Assembly: GCF_902497775.2 (NCBI RefSeq)
Contig: NZ_OZ024668.1
Location: 2,007,826 to 2,071,825, forward strand
DNA: 64,000 nucleotides
DNA from: Pseudomonas fluorescens
GTDB taxonomy: Bacteria; Pseudomonadota; Gammaproteobacteria; Pseudomonadales; Pseudomonadaceae
Direction of reading: 5' to 3'
Positions 14,676-23,241 of the stretch are shown in pieces (the stretch's first letter is position 1; each line of letters starts with the position of its first letter). The notes under the pieces were generated by a model. The model had not been told where the DNA came from. It searched no databases and saw only the letters and a list, made by a program, of their open reading frames with translations. A program made the position numbers and the translations under genes.

Positions 14676-16256
14676 ATGGCCCGTCTCCAAGCGGCTGACA
14701 GCCGCGAGCGCAAGGCTGCCAATGAGCGAGCGCTGAACCGCTTGTATCAGGTACGCCCGATTTGGTGCGGTGTGAGCAAGGCGGCCTGCGCCGTGGCGCT
14801 GCCAGCGCTGACGCTGCTGCATGCGGGGCCGGCCTTCCGGGACCCACGCCAGCCCAGCGCCCCAGTGCTTTCGTCGGCGATCCTGTGCTGCTTGTACGAG
14901 GGCTGGGCGCAGACTGGCGAACAGGCGCAAGCGATGATTGCGGAGGGTCGCGTGCAGTTGTTGCCTGCCCAGGACTTTGATGTGGTGACCCCCCTGGCGG
15001 CGGTGATTTCGCCCGGTACTGCGCTAGTCGAGATCTGTGATGGCAACAACCGCGACCTGCGTTGTTGGTCATTGCTTGGGAGTGGCGGGGGCCAGCAGCT
15101 GCGCTTCGGTAGCCGGGATTTGGCCATACTCCAGCGCTTGAGCTGGCGCGATGGCCGGCTTTATGAGGTATTGCAGGCAGTGTTGAAGGGGCGCGATATC
15201 GACCTTTTCGAACTCGCGCAAGCCGGGCTGCAGGCCGGTGATGATTTGCATGCCAGAACCACCGGAGCGACCTGCGCGCTTGTGCGCAAACTGCTGCCGG
15301 ACCTGGAAGATGCGGGCGATGTGCTGCAGATGCTGGAGCAGACGCCGCTGTTTTTCCTGACCTTATGGATGGCCGCCTGTCATTTGATGCTCGGCGCGGC
15401 GGCCGGAGGCGGCCAGGACCCAGCGGCCAGTTTGGTGATCGGTTTGTCCGGCAATGGTCAGGACACGGGCATACGCCTTGCCGGTGATCCCGAGCGCTGG
15501 CTTGTCAGTGCAGCGCACACTCCCCAGGGCCCTCAGCTGGTGCCCGCAGTGGCCAGCCCGATGTTGGGTGATAGTGGCGTTATCGAGGCCGCGGGGTTTG
15601 GCGCACAAGCCTGGGGCCATGCCGTGGCAGTTGCCGGCGATGTCAGGGCCTGGCTGCCAGGACATTGGCAAGCGGCCCCGCCCTGGCGCATAGGCATGCA
15701 TCCACTGTTTGGCCAGTTCGGCCTGGGCAGTGGGATTGATGCTGTCGCTGTCGACTGCGACTCGAGCGCTCCGTACGTGGCGATTGCCATGCTTGATGCG
15801 TTGGGCGAGCAGGGACTGCTGGGGCGTGGCATCTGCCTCACTACCCCTGCGCAGTACGGGCATGAGCCAGGTAACGGACTAACGGTGAACCAACCTCAGG
15901 CCTGGGCAGCGCTGAATCAGGCATTCGAACGCTATGAGGCTGCGCTGGTCGGCAATGACCTGAACGTGCTGGATGAACTGTTCTGGCAAAGCCCTCACAC
16001 CGTGAGGTATGGGGCAACCGAGGAACTTTATGGTGCGCAGCAGATCCAGGCGTTTCGTCTGGAGCGACCCGCCAAAGGACTTGAGCGCACAATCAACGAG
16101 CGCTCGCTGACTACCTTCGGCGAGGACTTTGGTGTGACCCACATGACGTTCAGTCGCGACGCCAACCCGCGCAAGGGACGCCAGACGCAGACATGGATAC
16201 GTATGGCCGGGCATTGGCGGGTGGTTTGCGCCCATGTCAGTTGGGGGGACGTATGA
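14676..16256 (+). CDS. AllG-like (DUF1116) protein fused to HpxZ-like (DUF3225/AtzH) domain
   Basis: One uninterrupted frame of 526 residues. Residues about 15-400 match DUF1116, the family of AllG (YlbE), a subunit of oxamate carbamoyltransferase: LLHAGPAFR, CLYEGWAQTGEQAQAMIAEG, VISPG, QAGDDLHART, SGNGQDTGIRLAG, GDSGVIEAAGFG, GLGSGIDAV. From about residue 405 the sequence changes to an HpxZ/AtzH type SnoaL-like domain: LTVNQPQAWAALNQAFERYE, VRYGATEELYGAQQIQAF, RKGRQTQTWIRMAGHWRVV. In Klebsiella HpxZ is a separate protein that begins at the same VNQPQAW point; a GTG codon is present there, so a shorter HpxZ could also be made. AllF and AllH are not in the window. The fusion links oxalurate/oxamate chemistry in one polypeptide (inference). 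Confidence 0.8.
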   Translation: MARLQAADSRERKAANERALNRLYQVRPIWCGVSKAACAVALPALTLLHAGPAFRDPRQPSAPVLSSAILCCLYEGWAQTGEQAQAMIAEGRVQLLPAQDFDVVTPLAAVISPGTALVEICDGNNRDLRCWSLLGSGGGQQLRFGSRDLAILQRLSWRDGRLYEVLQAVLKGRDIDLFELAQAGLQAGDDLHARTTGATCALVRKLLPDLEDAGDVLQMLEQTPLFFLTLWMAACHLMLGAAAGGGQDPAASLVIGLSGNGQDTGIRLAGDPERWLVSAAHTPQGPQLVPAVASPMLGDSGVIEAAGFGAQAWGHAVAVAGDVRAWLPGHWQAAPPWRIGMHPLFGQFGLGSGIDAVAVDCDSSAPYVAIAMLDALGEQGLLGRGICLTTPAQYGHEPGNGLTVNQPQAWAALNQAFERYEAALVGNDLNVLDELFWQSPHTVRYGATEELYGAQQIQAFRLERPAKGLERTINERSLTTFGEDFGVTHMTFSRDANPRKGRQTQTWIRMAGHWRVVCAHVSWGDV

Positions 16257-17488
16257 ATCCACTCTTGCAGCCCGGTCTGCACGGGGCGTTCGTGGCCAAT
16301 GGCTTCGCCGCTCAACTCGCGACTGGCGAAGGTGCAGACCCGGCGCCACTGGCCGGCGTACGCCTGGCCGTCAAGGATGTGTTCGACATTGCCGGCCTCG
16401 TGTGTTCGGCCGGCAACCCGACTTGGGCCAGCGCGCAACCTGAGGCCCGTCGCCATGCCACAGCGGTTGCGCAATTGCTCGATGGAGGGTGTGAATGGGT
16501 GGGCAAAACGGTGACCGACGAGCTGACTTACAGCTTGGCGGGTATCAATGTTCACTACGGCACCCCGGTCAACCCACGCGCCCCGCACAGATTGCCTGGC
16601 GGATCCTCGTCTGGCTCTGCCGTCGCGGTCGCGGCAGGTCATGCACAACTTGCCTTGGGCACTGATTGTGGTGGTTCGGTGCGCCTGCCGGCCAGCTATT
16701 GCGGTATTTGGGGGATGCGCCCCAGCCATGGGCGCATTGCCACGGATGGCTGTTTTACCCTGGCCCATAGCCTGGATACGGTGGGCTGGTTTGCCGACCG
16801 GGGCGAATTGCTCGAGCGCGGGTTCATGGCCCTTGGCAACTGCGCAAGGGCCACGGCGGCCGCTGACGTCACCCTGATAGTCAGCGCCGATATCTGCGAT
16901 CAACTTGATCCCGCCGTGCGCGCAATGTTCGAACAATGCTTGCATCGCCTTGATCGGCCTTTGCTCGAGCTGCCCCGCGGTACATTGGCGCTGGAGGATT
17001 GGGCGCACGCTTTGCGAGTCGTTCAAGGTGCAGAGGTCTGGCAACAGCACAGGCACTGGTTGCGGGCCAACGAGCCTGCATTCGGTACCGATGTCGCCCA
17101 GCGTTTCAACGAGGCGGGGCAAATCAGTGGGCCGATGGTGGCTGCTGCTTCATTGGTTCGCGCCGCCGCTATCGAGCAGATGGGCGGTCTGTTGGGCAAT
17201 AAACACATGCTGCTACTGCCCCCTGTGCCAGGCGTCGCGCCCCTGCTTGGCGACGCCCCGGCCACCGTTCAGAACACCCGGACACGGTCGCAGCGGTTGC
17301 TGTGCATCGCCGGCTTGTGCGGCCTGCCGCAGGTGGTGCTGCCATGGCGCGCGGTCGACCAAGCGCCAATCGGGCTCTCGCTGATAGGCCCACGCTTTGC
17401 CGACGAACACGTACTGGCCAACGCGCTTTCCCTTTATCACAAGAGCATTGCTGCTCATCCGGATATTTCCTATGCCTCACATTCCTAA
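16253..17488 (+). CDS. HpxY/AtzE-like amidase (amidase signature family)
   Basis: ATG 16253 overlaps the previous stop (ATGA) and has GGGGGGA upstream; 411 residues. The Ser-cisSer-Lys triad is visible: K41 in RLAVKDVFDIAG, S118 in PGGSSSGSAVAVAAG and nucleophile S142 in GTDCGGSVRLPAS. NPRAPHRLPGGSSSGSA resembles AtzE and HpxY more than GatA. AtzE and HpxY normally work with a small DUF4089 subunit (AtzG/HpxX); there is no room for one here because the flanking genes overlap on both sides. It would hydrolyse an amide or ureide intermediate between the ring-opening enzyme and HpxW. Confidence 0.82.
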   Translation: MNPLLQPGLHGAFVANGFAAQLATGEGADPAPLAGVRLAVKDVFDIAGLVCSAGNPTWASAQPEARRHATAVAQLLDGGCEWVGKTVTDELTYSLAGINVHYGTPVNPRAPHRLPGGSSSGSAVAVAAGHAQLALGTDCGGSVRLPASYCGIWGMRPSHGRIATDGCFTLAHSLDTVGWFADRGELLERGFMALGNCARATAAADVTLIVSADICDQLDPAVRAMFEQCLHRLDRPLLELPRGTLALEDWAHALRVVQGAEVWQQHRHWLRANEPAFGTDVAQRFNEAGQISGPMVAAASLVRAAAIEQMGGLLGNKHMLLLPPVPGVAPLLGDAPATVQNTRTRSQRLLCIAGLCGLPQVVLPWRAVDQAPIGLSLIGPRFADEHVLANALSLYHKSIAAHPDISYASHS

Positions 17489-19079
17489 TCCACAACGCGG
17501 TAGCCGTGCGATGGCCGTTGCGCCACATTCGCTGGCAGCACAGTCTGCTTTGGCCGTCATGCGCGAAGGTGGAAACGCTGTCGAGGCGATGATTGCCGCC
17601 GCTGCGACCATTGCGGTGGTATACCCCCACATGAACAGCATCGGTGGTGATGGCTTCTGGTTGATTTCACGGCCTGGCCAGGAGCCTGTCGCGCTGGATG
17701 CGTGTGGCGCCAGCGCCCTCGGTGCCACGCTCCAGGGCTACAGGGCGCAAGGTCTGACGAGCATTCCCTTTCGTGGGGGGGCGGCGACCAATACCGTCGC
17801 CGGCACGTTGTCGGGATGGCAGGCAGCGGATGTCTGGCAACGCCAACAACTGGGCGGCCGGTTGCCCATGAGTCGCTTGCTCGGCGATGCCATCGACTAT
17901 GCGCGTAGCGGCATACCGGTTACCCGCAGCCAGCATCAATGCACGGTTGCCAAACTCGATGAGCTGCACGGCGTGAGTGGCTTTGCCGATACGTTTCTGA
18001 TCGACGGGCAGGCGCCCCAGATCGACCAGCGTTTTTTGCAGCCACGACTGGCCGCTACGCTCGAACATCTCGCCAAAGCGGGTATCGAAGACTTCTACAG
18101 GGGCGAACTTGCCCGTTGCATCGCCTTCGACCTGGAGGCCGCGGGTAGCCCACTACGGCTCGCAGACCTGCAGCGTCACCGGGCGACGTGGCGCACGCCG
18201 CTGGTGCTGTCGCATTCACGGGGCAAGGTCTACAACTTTCCGCCACCCACCCAAGGCCTGGTGTCGTTGTTGATTTTGGGGCAGCTGGACCGCTTGCTCG
18301 ACGATGACATGGACCCATGCGGGGCGCCGTTTGTGCATGCCTGCGTAGAGTCGACAAAACGGGCCTTTGCAATCCGTGACAAAGAAATCACCGACCCGCA
18401 ATACATGAGCATCGATCCCCAGACGTTGTTGGCCGCCGAGCACCTGGATCAGTTGCTCACGGCCCATAATGCCAAGGTAGCTGCCCCCTGGGGAGGTGGT
18501 GTGGGGCCCGCCGATACCGTCTGGATGGGCGTGGTCGACAACCAGGGCGTGGCCGTGAGTTTTATCCAGAGCCTGTACCATGAGTTTGGGAGTGGCATTG
18601 TGCTCTCGGCATCAGGCGTGAACTGGCAAAACCGGGGTTGCAGCTTTTCGCTCGACCCTCAGGCTCGCAACCCGCTGACACCAGGTCGCAAGCCGTTTCA
18701 TACCCTGAACCCGGCTATGGCGCACCTCAACGACGGCCGGACCCTGGTGTACGGCAACATGGGCGGGGACGGGCAGCCGCAATCGCAGAGCGCGGTTTTC
18801 AGCCGGATTGTGCGGTTCGGGATGAACCCGCAGGCGGCGATTGATGCACCGCGATGGTTGCTGGGCCGCACCTGGGGCAGGTCGACCGAGAACCTTAAGC
18901 TGGAATCGCGATTTTCAGCGCAGTGCCAGCAGACGCTCGCAAGCTTTGGTCATGAAGTGGAGATATTGGCTGATTATGACGAAACCATGGGGCACGCTGG
19001 AGCGATTGTGCGGCACGCCAACGGTATGCTCGAAGGGGGGACTGACCCGCGCAGCGACGGCGGCGTGGCCGGCTGGTAG
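17472..19079 (+). CDS. HpxW-like oxamate amidohydrolase (gamma-glutamyltransferase family Ntn-hydrolase)
   Basis: The start chosen is ATG 17472 (MPHIPNPQRGSRAMAVAPHS), overlapping the amidase stop by 17 bases; 535 residues. It is a GGT-fold proenzyme without a signal peptide, so cytoplasmic: GGNAVEAMIAAAATIAVVYP, MNSIGGDGFW, and the autocleavage/nucleophile threonine T349 in PADTVWMGVVDNQG, then SFIQSLYHEFGSG and NMGGDGQPQ. Classical GGTs have GTTH at the nucleophile; the DTVWMG form and the cytoplasmic location match HpxW, which converts oxamate to oxalate and ammonia. Last gene of the operon; the next gene converges on it. Confidence 0.82.
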   Translation: MPHIPNPQRGSRAMAVAPHSLAAQSALAVMREGGNAVEAMIAAAATIAVVYPHMNSIGGDGFWLISRPGQEPVALDACGASALGATLQGYRAQGLTSIPFRGGAATNTVAGTLSGWQAADVWQRQQLGGRLPMSRLLGDAIDYARSGIPVTRSQHQCTVAKLDELHGVSGFADTFLIDGQAPQIDQRFLQPRLAATLEHLAKAGIEDFYRGELARCIAFDLEAAGSPLRLADLQRHRATWRTPLVLSHSRGKVYNFPPPTQGLVSLLILGQLDRLLDDDMDPCGAPFVHACVESTKRAFAIRDKEITDPQYMSIDPQTLLAAEHLDQLLTAHNAKVAAPWGGGVGPADTVWMGVVDNQGVAVSFIQSLYHEFGSGIVLSASGVNWQNRGCSFSLDPQARNPLTPGRKPFHTLNPAMAHLNDGRTLVYGNMGGDGQPQSQSAVFSRIVRFGMNPQAAIDAPRWLLGRTWGRSTENLKLESRFSAQCQQTLASFGHEVEILADYDETMGHAGAIVRHANGMLEGGTDPRSDGGVAGW

Positions 19080-19125
19080 TCGCCCTCGATAGCGGCATGC
19101 GGTACTCTCGCCTGCCGCTGTTGGG

Positions 19126-20352
19126 TTAGCAGGGTTGGGCCGCCAGGCGATTGCTGACGTCACGCCCCAGCACCAGCACCGTGACAAAACCGCAGCCCAC
19201 CAGGGCCGTGGCCAAACTCAATAGCACCGAGCTGCCCATCTGGTCGACGATCTGCCCGCCGAAGAACGAGCCCAAGGCAATGATCACCTGGAACAGGGCG
19301 ACGAACAGTGGCATGCCGCGTTCGACATCCTTGGGCGCTACCACAAACATCCAAATGCTGGCGCAGGCGGGGAAGGCGCCGAAGGCGAAGCCCCAGAGCG
19401 CGATCAGCATCGCTGCGCCGGTCATGCCGGTGGCGAAGTAGGGGAACAGGGCGGTGCTGATGGCGATCATCAGTGCGACCAGCATCAGGGTGTGACGCAC
19501 GCTTCGGTTGGCGGCGAAACCGGCGAAAATATTCCCCGCCACTCCGGCTACGCCATACAGCAGCAACAGTGAACCAATGGTCGGCCCATCGAACCCGGCA
19601 CTCTGTTTGAAGAAGGGGGCGACGTAGGTGTACGCGGCAAAGTGCGCCAGGCCAATCAGCAATACCGCGATCAATCCAACCCGAGCTTGGGGATTGATAA
19701 ACAGGGCCGGCAGGTCACGGATGCGAATGGCCTTGTCGGGGTTGAGCCGCGGTAGCAGGAAGATCTGCGCCAGGAGCACCGGTACACCCACCAGCGCGGT
19801 GACCAGGAAGGTCATGCGCCAGCCCATCAAGCCACTGAGCCAGGTGCCTACGGGCACGCCCAGCACGGTGGCCAGGGTCACACCGACCATGATGATCGAG
19901 GTGGCCTGGGCTACGCCCACGCCCTTGGGCGCCAGGCGGCCGCTGAGGGCAATGGCAGTCGCCCAGAAACCGCCAATACTGACGCCCAGCAGCACGCGGC
20001 CGAACAGCAACAGGCTGAAGTCGCTAGCGTAGGCCACGACTGCGTTGGCGATGATCATGATCAGCGTCAGGCCGATCAGCAGATAGCGACGGTCCAGTGC
20101 GCCAATGCCCACGGACAGCAGGGGCGCGGCGAGGGCGGCCATTATGCCGGGCAGGGTAACCATCAGGCCGGCCTGGCCTGCACTGATGCCCAGGTCGCTG
20201 GCGACATCGTTGAGCACGCCCACCGGGAGAAACTCACTGGTAACCAAGGCGAAGGCACCCACGGCCACCGAGAGAATCGCCAGCCACTGCTGTTTGACGC
20301 TCTGTTGATTATGTTCGGGAAGGCCGTGATGGCCTTGGCTAACGCTTGGCAT
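19126..20352 (-). CDS. MFS transporter, DHA1 (drug/sugar efflux) family
   Basis: Start ATG 20352 (MPSVSQGHHGLPEHNQQ), 408 residues; the in-frame codons further upstream extend into unlikely sequence. Twelve hydrophobic segments, with the DHA1 N-terminal signature FALVTSEFLPVGVLNDVASD and ALDRRYLLIGLTLI in the loop 2-3 region. ATSIIMVGVTLATVLGVPVG in helix 5 is the exporter-type motif C. The family (AraJ, SotB, PbuE-like) exports sugars, nucleosides or drugs. It converges on the HpxW operon and is separate from mexT. Confidence 0.85.
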   Translation of the reverse strand: MPSVSQGHHGLPEHNQQSVKQQWLAILSVAVGAFALVTSEFLPVGVLNDVASDLGISAGQAGLMVTLPGIMAALAAPLLSVGIGALDRRYLLIGLTLIMIIANAVVAYASDFSLLLFGRVLLGVSIGGFWATAIALSGRLAPKGVGVAQATSIIMVGVTLATVLGVPVGTWLSGLMGWRMTFLVTALVGVPVLLAQIFLLPRLNPDKAIRIRDLPALFINPQARVGLIAVLLIGLAHFAAYTYVAPFFKQSAGFDGPTIGSLLLLYGVAGVAGNIFAGFAANRSVRHTLMLVALMIAISTALFPYFATGMTGAAMLIALWGFAFGAFPACASIWMFVVAPKDVERGMPLFVALFQVIIALGSFFGGQIVDQMGSSVLLSLATALVGCGFVTVLVLGRDVSNRLAAQPC

Positions 20353-20607
20353 GGTGCGGGGTTCCAAGGGGAATGTCGCCTGAGGCAGGCGAGGGAAGCG
20401 GGGGAAAAATTTGGAGGCGATTATAGGAGTCGGTTCTGGCAACCAAACAGGTGGGCCACTCGATAGTAATCATCAGCGCGATTGATGAGCGTCTGATGAG
20501 GGCATTGTTCAGGCAGGGTTCGTTCTACCTGACATAGGTAAAGCGACCCCTTGCGCTAATTCACGCTAAGAGGGAATTGAACGGCTTGCGCAGATTTTCA
20601 GTTGCCT
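20353..20607. other. Intergenic stretch between MFS gene and mexT (255 bp)
   Basis: Contains the promoter region of the minus-strand MFS gene. I see no gene, strong terminator or conspicuous repeat in it. Confidence 0.4.
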
Positions 20608-21522
20608 TCAAAGACTCTCCGGGTCCCCAAAAAACATCTGAATCCGCGACCTCAACCACCGCTCCCCCGGGTCATTATCCTGCGACCCGCGCCAGGCCAT
20701 GTGCAGTTCGAAGGTCTGCACCTCCAGCGGCGGATCCTCGGCGCGCAGGCCGCCGGCGGCGGTGAGGACTTCGGCGGTGTAGTCGGGGACGGTGGCGATG
20801 ATGTCGGTGCCGGTCAGCAGGCTGCCCAGGCCGTTGAACTGCGGTACGGCCAGGACTACATGACGCTTGCGCCCGACCTTTTCCAGGATCTCGTCCATGA
20901 AACCGCCCAGGTCGCCGGCAAACGACACCAGCGCGTGGGGGCGGGCGCAGAAGTCGTCGAGGCTCAGGCTCCCCGGCATGCTGTCGGCCCGCAGCACCTT
21001 GGGTTTGCTGCGCCGCAGCACCTTGCGCTTGGCGTTGGCCGGCAGGTCGTTGGTCCAGCTCACGCCTACCGAGATCTCGCCACTGGCCAGCAGCGCCGGC
21101 ATCAGCAGGTAGTTGACCCGGCGCACCACCAGAACGATGCCCGGGGCTTCGGCGCGCACACGTTTGAGCAGTTGCGGCAGCAGGGCGAATTCGGCGTCGT
21201 CCGACAGGCCAATGCGAAACACCGAGGTACTGGTGGCGGGGTCAAAATCCGCAGCGCGGCTGACCGCGGTGGAGATCGAGTCCAGCGCAGGCGACAGCAG
21301 GGCAAAGATTTCCATCGCCCGCGCCGACGGCTCCATGCTGCGCCCGGTCCGCACGAACAACGGGTCGTCGAACAGGTTGCGCAGGCGCGACAGGGCGGCG
21401 CTGATGGCCGGCTGGCCGAGGAACAGTTTCTCTGCCGCACGGGTCACGCTACGCTCGTGCATCAGGGTCTCGAAGACGATCAGCAGGTTCAGGTCGACGC
21501 GACGCAAGTCGTTACGGTTCAT
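20608..21522 (-). CDS. mexT: LysR family regulator MexT
   Basis: 304 residues, typical LysR layout: N-terminal helix-turn-helix (VDLNLLIVFETLMHERSVTR, then AAEKLFLGQPAISAALSRLR) and a substrate-binding fold from about residue 95. The sequence closely follows P. aeruginosa MexT as I remember it, including MNRNDLRRVD at the start, GRSMEPSARA, VSWTNDLPANAKRK and the C-terminal MAWRGSQDNDPGERWLRSR. MexT activates mexEF-oprN and mexS under electrophile or disulfide stress. Here it is divergent from a mexS homolog and a MexT-type box lies between them; mexEF-oprN is not in this window. Confidence 0.9.
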   Translation of the reverse strand: MNRNDLRRVDLNLLIVFETLMHERSVTRAAEKLFLGQPAISAALSRLRNLFDDPLFVRTGRSMEPSARAMEIFALLSPALDSISTAVSRAADFDPATSTSVFRIGLSDDAEFALLPQLLKRVRAEAPGIVLVVRRVNYLLMPALLASGEISVGVSWTNDLPANAKRKVLRRSKPKVLRADSMPGSLSLDDFCARPHALVSFAGDLGGFMDEILEKVGRKRHVVLAVPQFNGLGSLLTGTDIIATVPDYTAEVLTAAGGLRAEDPPLEVQTFELHMAWRGSQDNDPGERWLRSRIQMFFGDPESL

Positions 21523-21620
21523 CGGCTCGGCTTCACAAGGCGGTTGGGGCAGGGGTGAATCTTACGGGTAAAGGCTGCTACCCTGCACCGCATAATTTGA
21601 TGGATGCTTTACTACCATCA

Positions 21621-21644
21621 ATCAATGACAAGCATGTTGACTAT
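21621..21644 (+). promoter_or_regulatory. MexT-type nod box
   Basis: ATCA, 5 bp, AAGCAT, 4 bp, ACTAT fits the described MexT recognition pattern ATCA-N5-GTCGAT-N4-ACYAT at its outer half-sites; the middle hexamer is degenerate. It sits 78 bp upstream of the mexS start and 99 bp from the mexT start, the expected place for LysR control of a divergent target. Confidence 0.6.
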
Positions 21645-21721
21645 TAATGGCCACTGATGGTCTAACCATCAAAGCCCGGATAGAGTTCAGGGCATTAGAG
21701 GTTCAATTGGCGAGGTTTGCG

Positions 21722-22747
21722 ATGTCCCGCATGATCCGTTTCCACAAGTTCGGCCCGGCCGAGGTGCTCAAGATCGAAGAGCAGGCCCCGGCGCAGCCGG
21801 CCGCCGGCGAGGTGCAGATTCGCGTCGAAGCGATCGGCATCAGCTGGTACGACGTGCTCTGGCGGCAGAACCTGGCACCGTCCCAGGCGCGTCTGCCTGC
21901 CGGTATCGGACACGAGATGGCGGGTGTGGTCACGGCGGTGGGTGAAGGGGTCGACGACCTGGCGGTTGGCGACAAGGTCGCCAGCTTCCCGGCCAGCAGT
22001 GCCAATGAGCACCCGGTGTACGGTGAAGTCATCGTCATGCCGCGCAATGCCCTGACCCGCTACCCGGAAATTCTCTCGCCGGTCGAGGCCAGCGTGCATT
22101 ACACGCCGCTGCTGATGGCTTATTTCGCCTTCGTCGACCTGGCCCGCGCCAAGGCCGGGCAAACGGCGCTGATCACCGATGCCAGCCACTGCGCAGGCCC
22201 GGCATTCGTGCAGTTGGGCAAGGCCCTGGGCCTGAAGGTGTTTGCCGCGACCAAAGAGGCCGACCAGCGCGATTACCTGATCAAGCTCGGCGCCGACAAG
22301 GTGATCGTCACCGAAGAGCAGGACCTGCTCATGCAGATCAACAAGTACACCGACAACCGTGGTGTCGACATGGTCCTCGACGGCCTGGGCGGCCCGCAGA
22401 TGGCCCTGCTCGGTGATGCCCTGGCGCCGCGTGGCAGCCTGGTGCTCTATGGCCTGCAAGGCGGCAACCAGACGCCGTTCCCAGCCTGCGCGGCGTTTCA
22501 GAAGAACATCCAGTTCTTTGTTCATTGCATCGGTAACTTCACCGGCAAGCCGGAGCTGGGCATCAGCCAGGACCAGGTGGCGCTGCAGCGCGCCCTGCGT
22601 GATATCAACCAGTTCACTGCCGACAAGCTGCTGACGCCGTTGATCATCAAGACCTATCCATTCGAGAACGTGGTCGAGGCCCATCGCTACATGGACGAAT
22701 GCCCGTGCGGCGGCCGGCTGGTACTGGACCTGTCGTTGCCGGGGTAA
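21722..22747 (+). CDS. mexS: MexS-like zinc-type quinone oxidoreductase (MDR family)
   Basis: ATG 21722 (MSRMIRFHKFGPAEVLKIEE) follows GCGAGG; an upstream ATG at 21647 lacks a site. 341 residues. N-terminal GroES-like fold (GIGHEMAGVVTAVGEGVDDL, AVGDKVASFP) and a Rossmann fold (TDASHCAGPAFVQLGKALGL, VDMVLDGLGGPQMALLGDAL). The usual structural-zinc cysteines are absent, as in quinone oxidoreductases. In P. aeruginosa MexS detoxifies electrophiles and its loss activates MexT. Divergent pairing with mexT supports orthology. Confidence 0.85.
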   Translation: MSRMIRFHKFGPAEVLKIEEQAPAQPAAGEVQIRVEAIGISWYDVLWRQNLAPSQARLPAGIGHEMAGVVTAVGEGVDDLAVGDKVASFPASSANEHPVYGEVIVMPRNALTRYPEILSPVEASVHYTPLLMAYFAFVDLARAKAGQTALITDASHCAGPAFVQLGKALGLKVFAATKEADQRDYLIKLGADKVIVTEEQDLLMQINKYTDNRGVDMVLDGLGGPQMALLGDALAPRGSLVLYGLQGGNQTPFPACAAFQKNIQFFVHCIGNFTGKPELGISQDQVALQRALRDINQFTADKLLTPLIIKTYPFENVVEAHRYMDECPCGGRLVLDLSLPG

Positions 22748-22775
22748 TACTGGCAACGAGACGCAAGCAACGCCG

Positions 22776-22804
22776 AAGCCCGAGTCGTGACTCGGGCTTT
22801 TTTG
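22776..22804 (+). terminator. Rho-independent terminator after mexS
   Basis: Perfect arms AAGCCCGAGTC and GACTCGGGCTT with a 2-base loop, followed by a run of T, 29 bases after the mexS stop. Confidence 0.92.
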
Positions 22805-23241
22805 TGGGAAATTTCCAGGTTTGATTCGGAGGTTTCCGGGGGAACTTTTCCCGATGTGGCGAGGGTATTCTTGATATGTTGAAACAAGAGGAAAAATGCT
22901 CCGGTGTTGTCTGACTTTTGACTTTAGGGTGGCCGAATCTGAATTGTTTTTTTACCCTGATCTGTATCTTTTATTCGCTCGGTAACGCCCGATAATAGTT
23001 CGTCAACTGTCGTCTCATGGAGTGAGACAAGATGGGCCGTAAGCCAAGAGTTACAGGTGTTGCACCGCCAGTCTGGGGGAGGGGGAACCTTGAAGAGCAA
23101 AAGTGTCCGAAGTTATTTTCCGTAGGATGTTGTAGGAAGTTTCTTAGGATGAATTATGTTTGTCCTCCTTTACTGATTGAAAGTTCTTTGCTGGGATATT
23201 TTTCTTTCAGGTCTCCATATTCTGATTAGCGGGTACGTGTT
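22805..23241. other. A/T-rich intergenic region upstream of the 497-aa gene (437 bp)
   Basis: By eye more A/T-rich than its neighbours. It holds a small inverted repeat, GTCTCA and TGAGAC around TGGAG (23012-23028). A 65-codon frame at 23032-23229 has poor composition and no ribosome site and is not called. The region probably carries the promoter and a long leader for the next operon. Confidence 0.4.

Noticed and set aside
17472..19079. Classical periplasmic gamma-glutamyltranspeptidase
   Set aside because: No signal peptide and the nucleophile region reads DTVWMG rather than GTTH; with HpxY and HpxZ next to it, HpxW is the better match.
23032..23229. 65-codon frame upstream of the 497-aa gene
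   Set aside because: Odd composition, no ribosome site and an A/T-rich leader setting; better read as untranslated leader.
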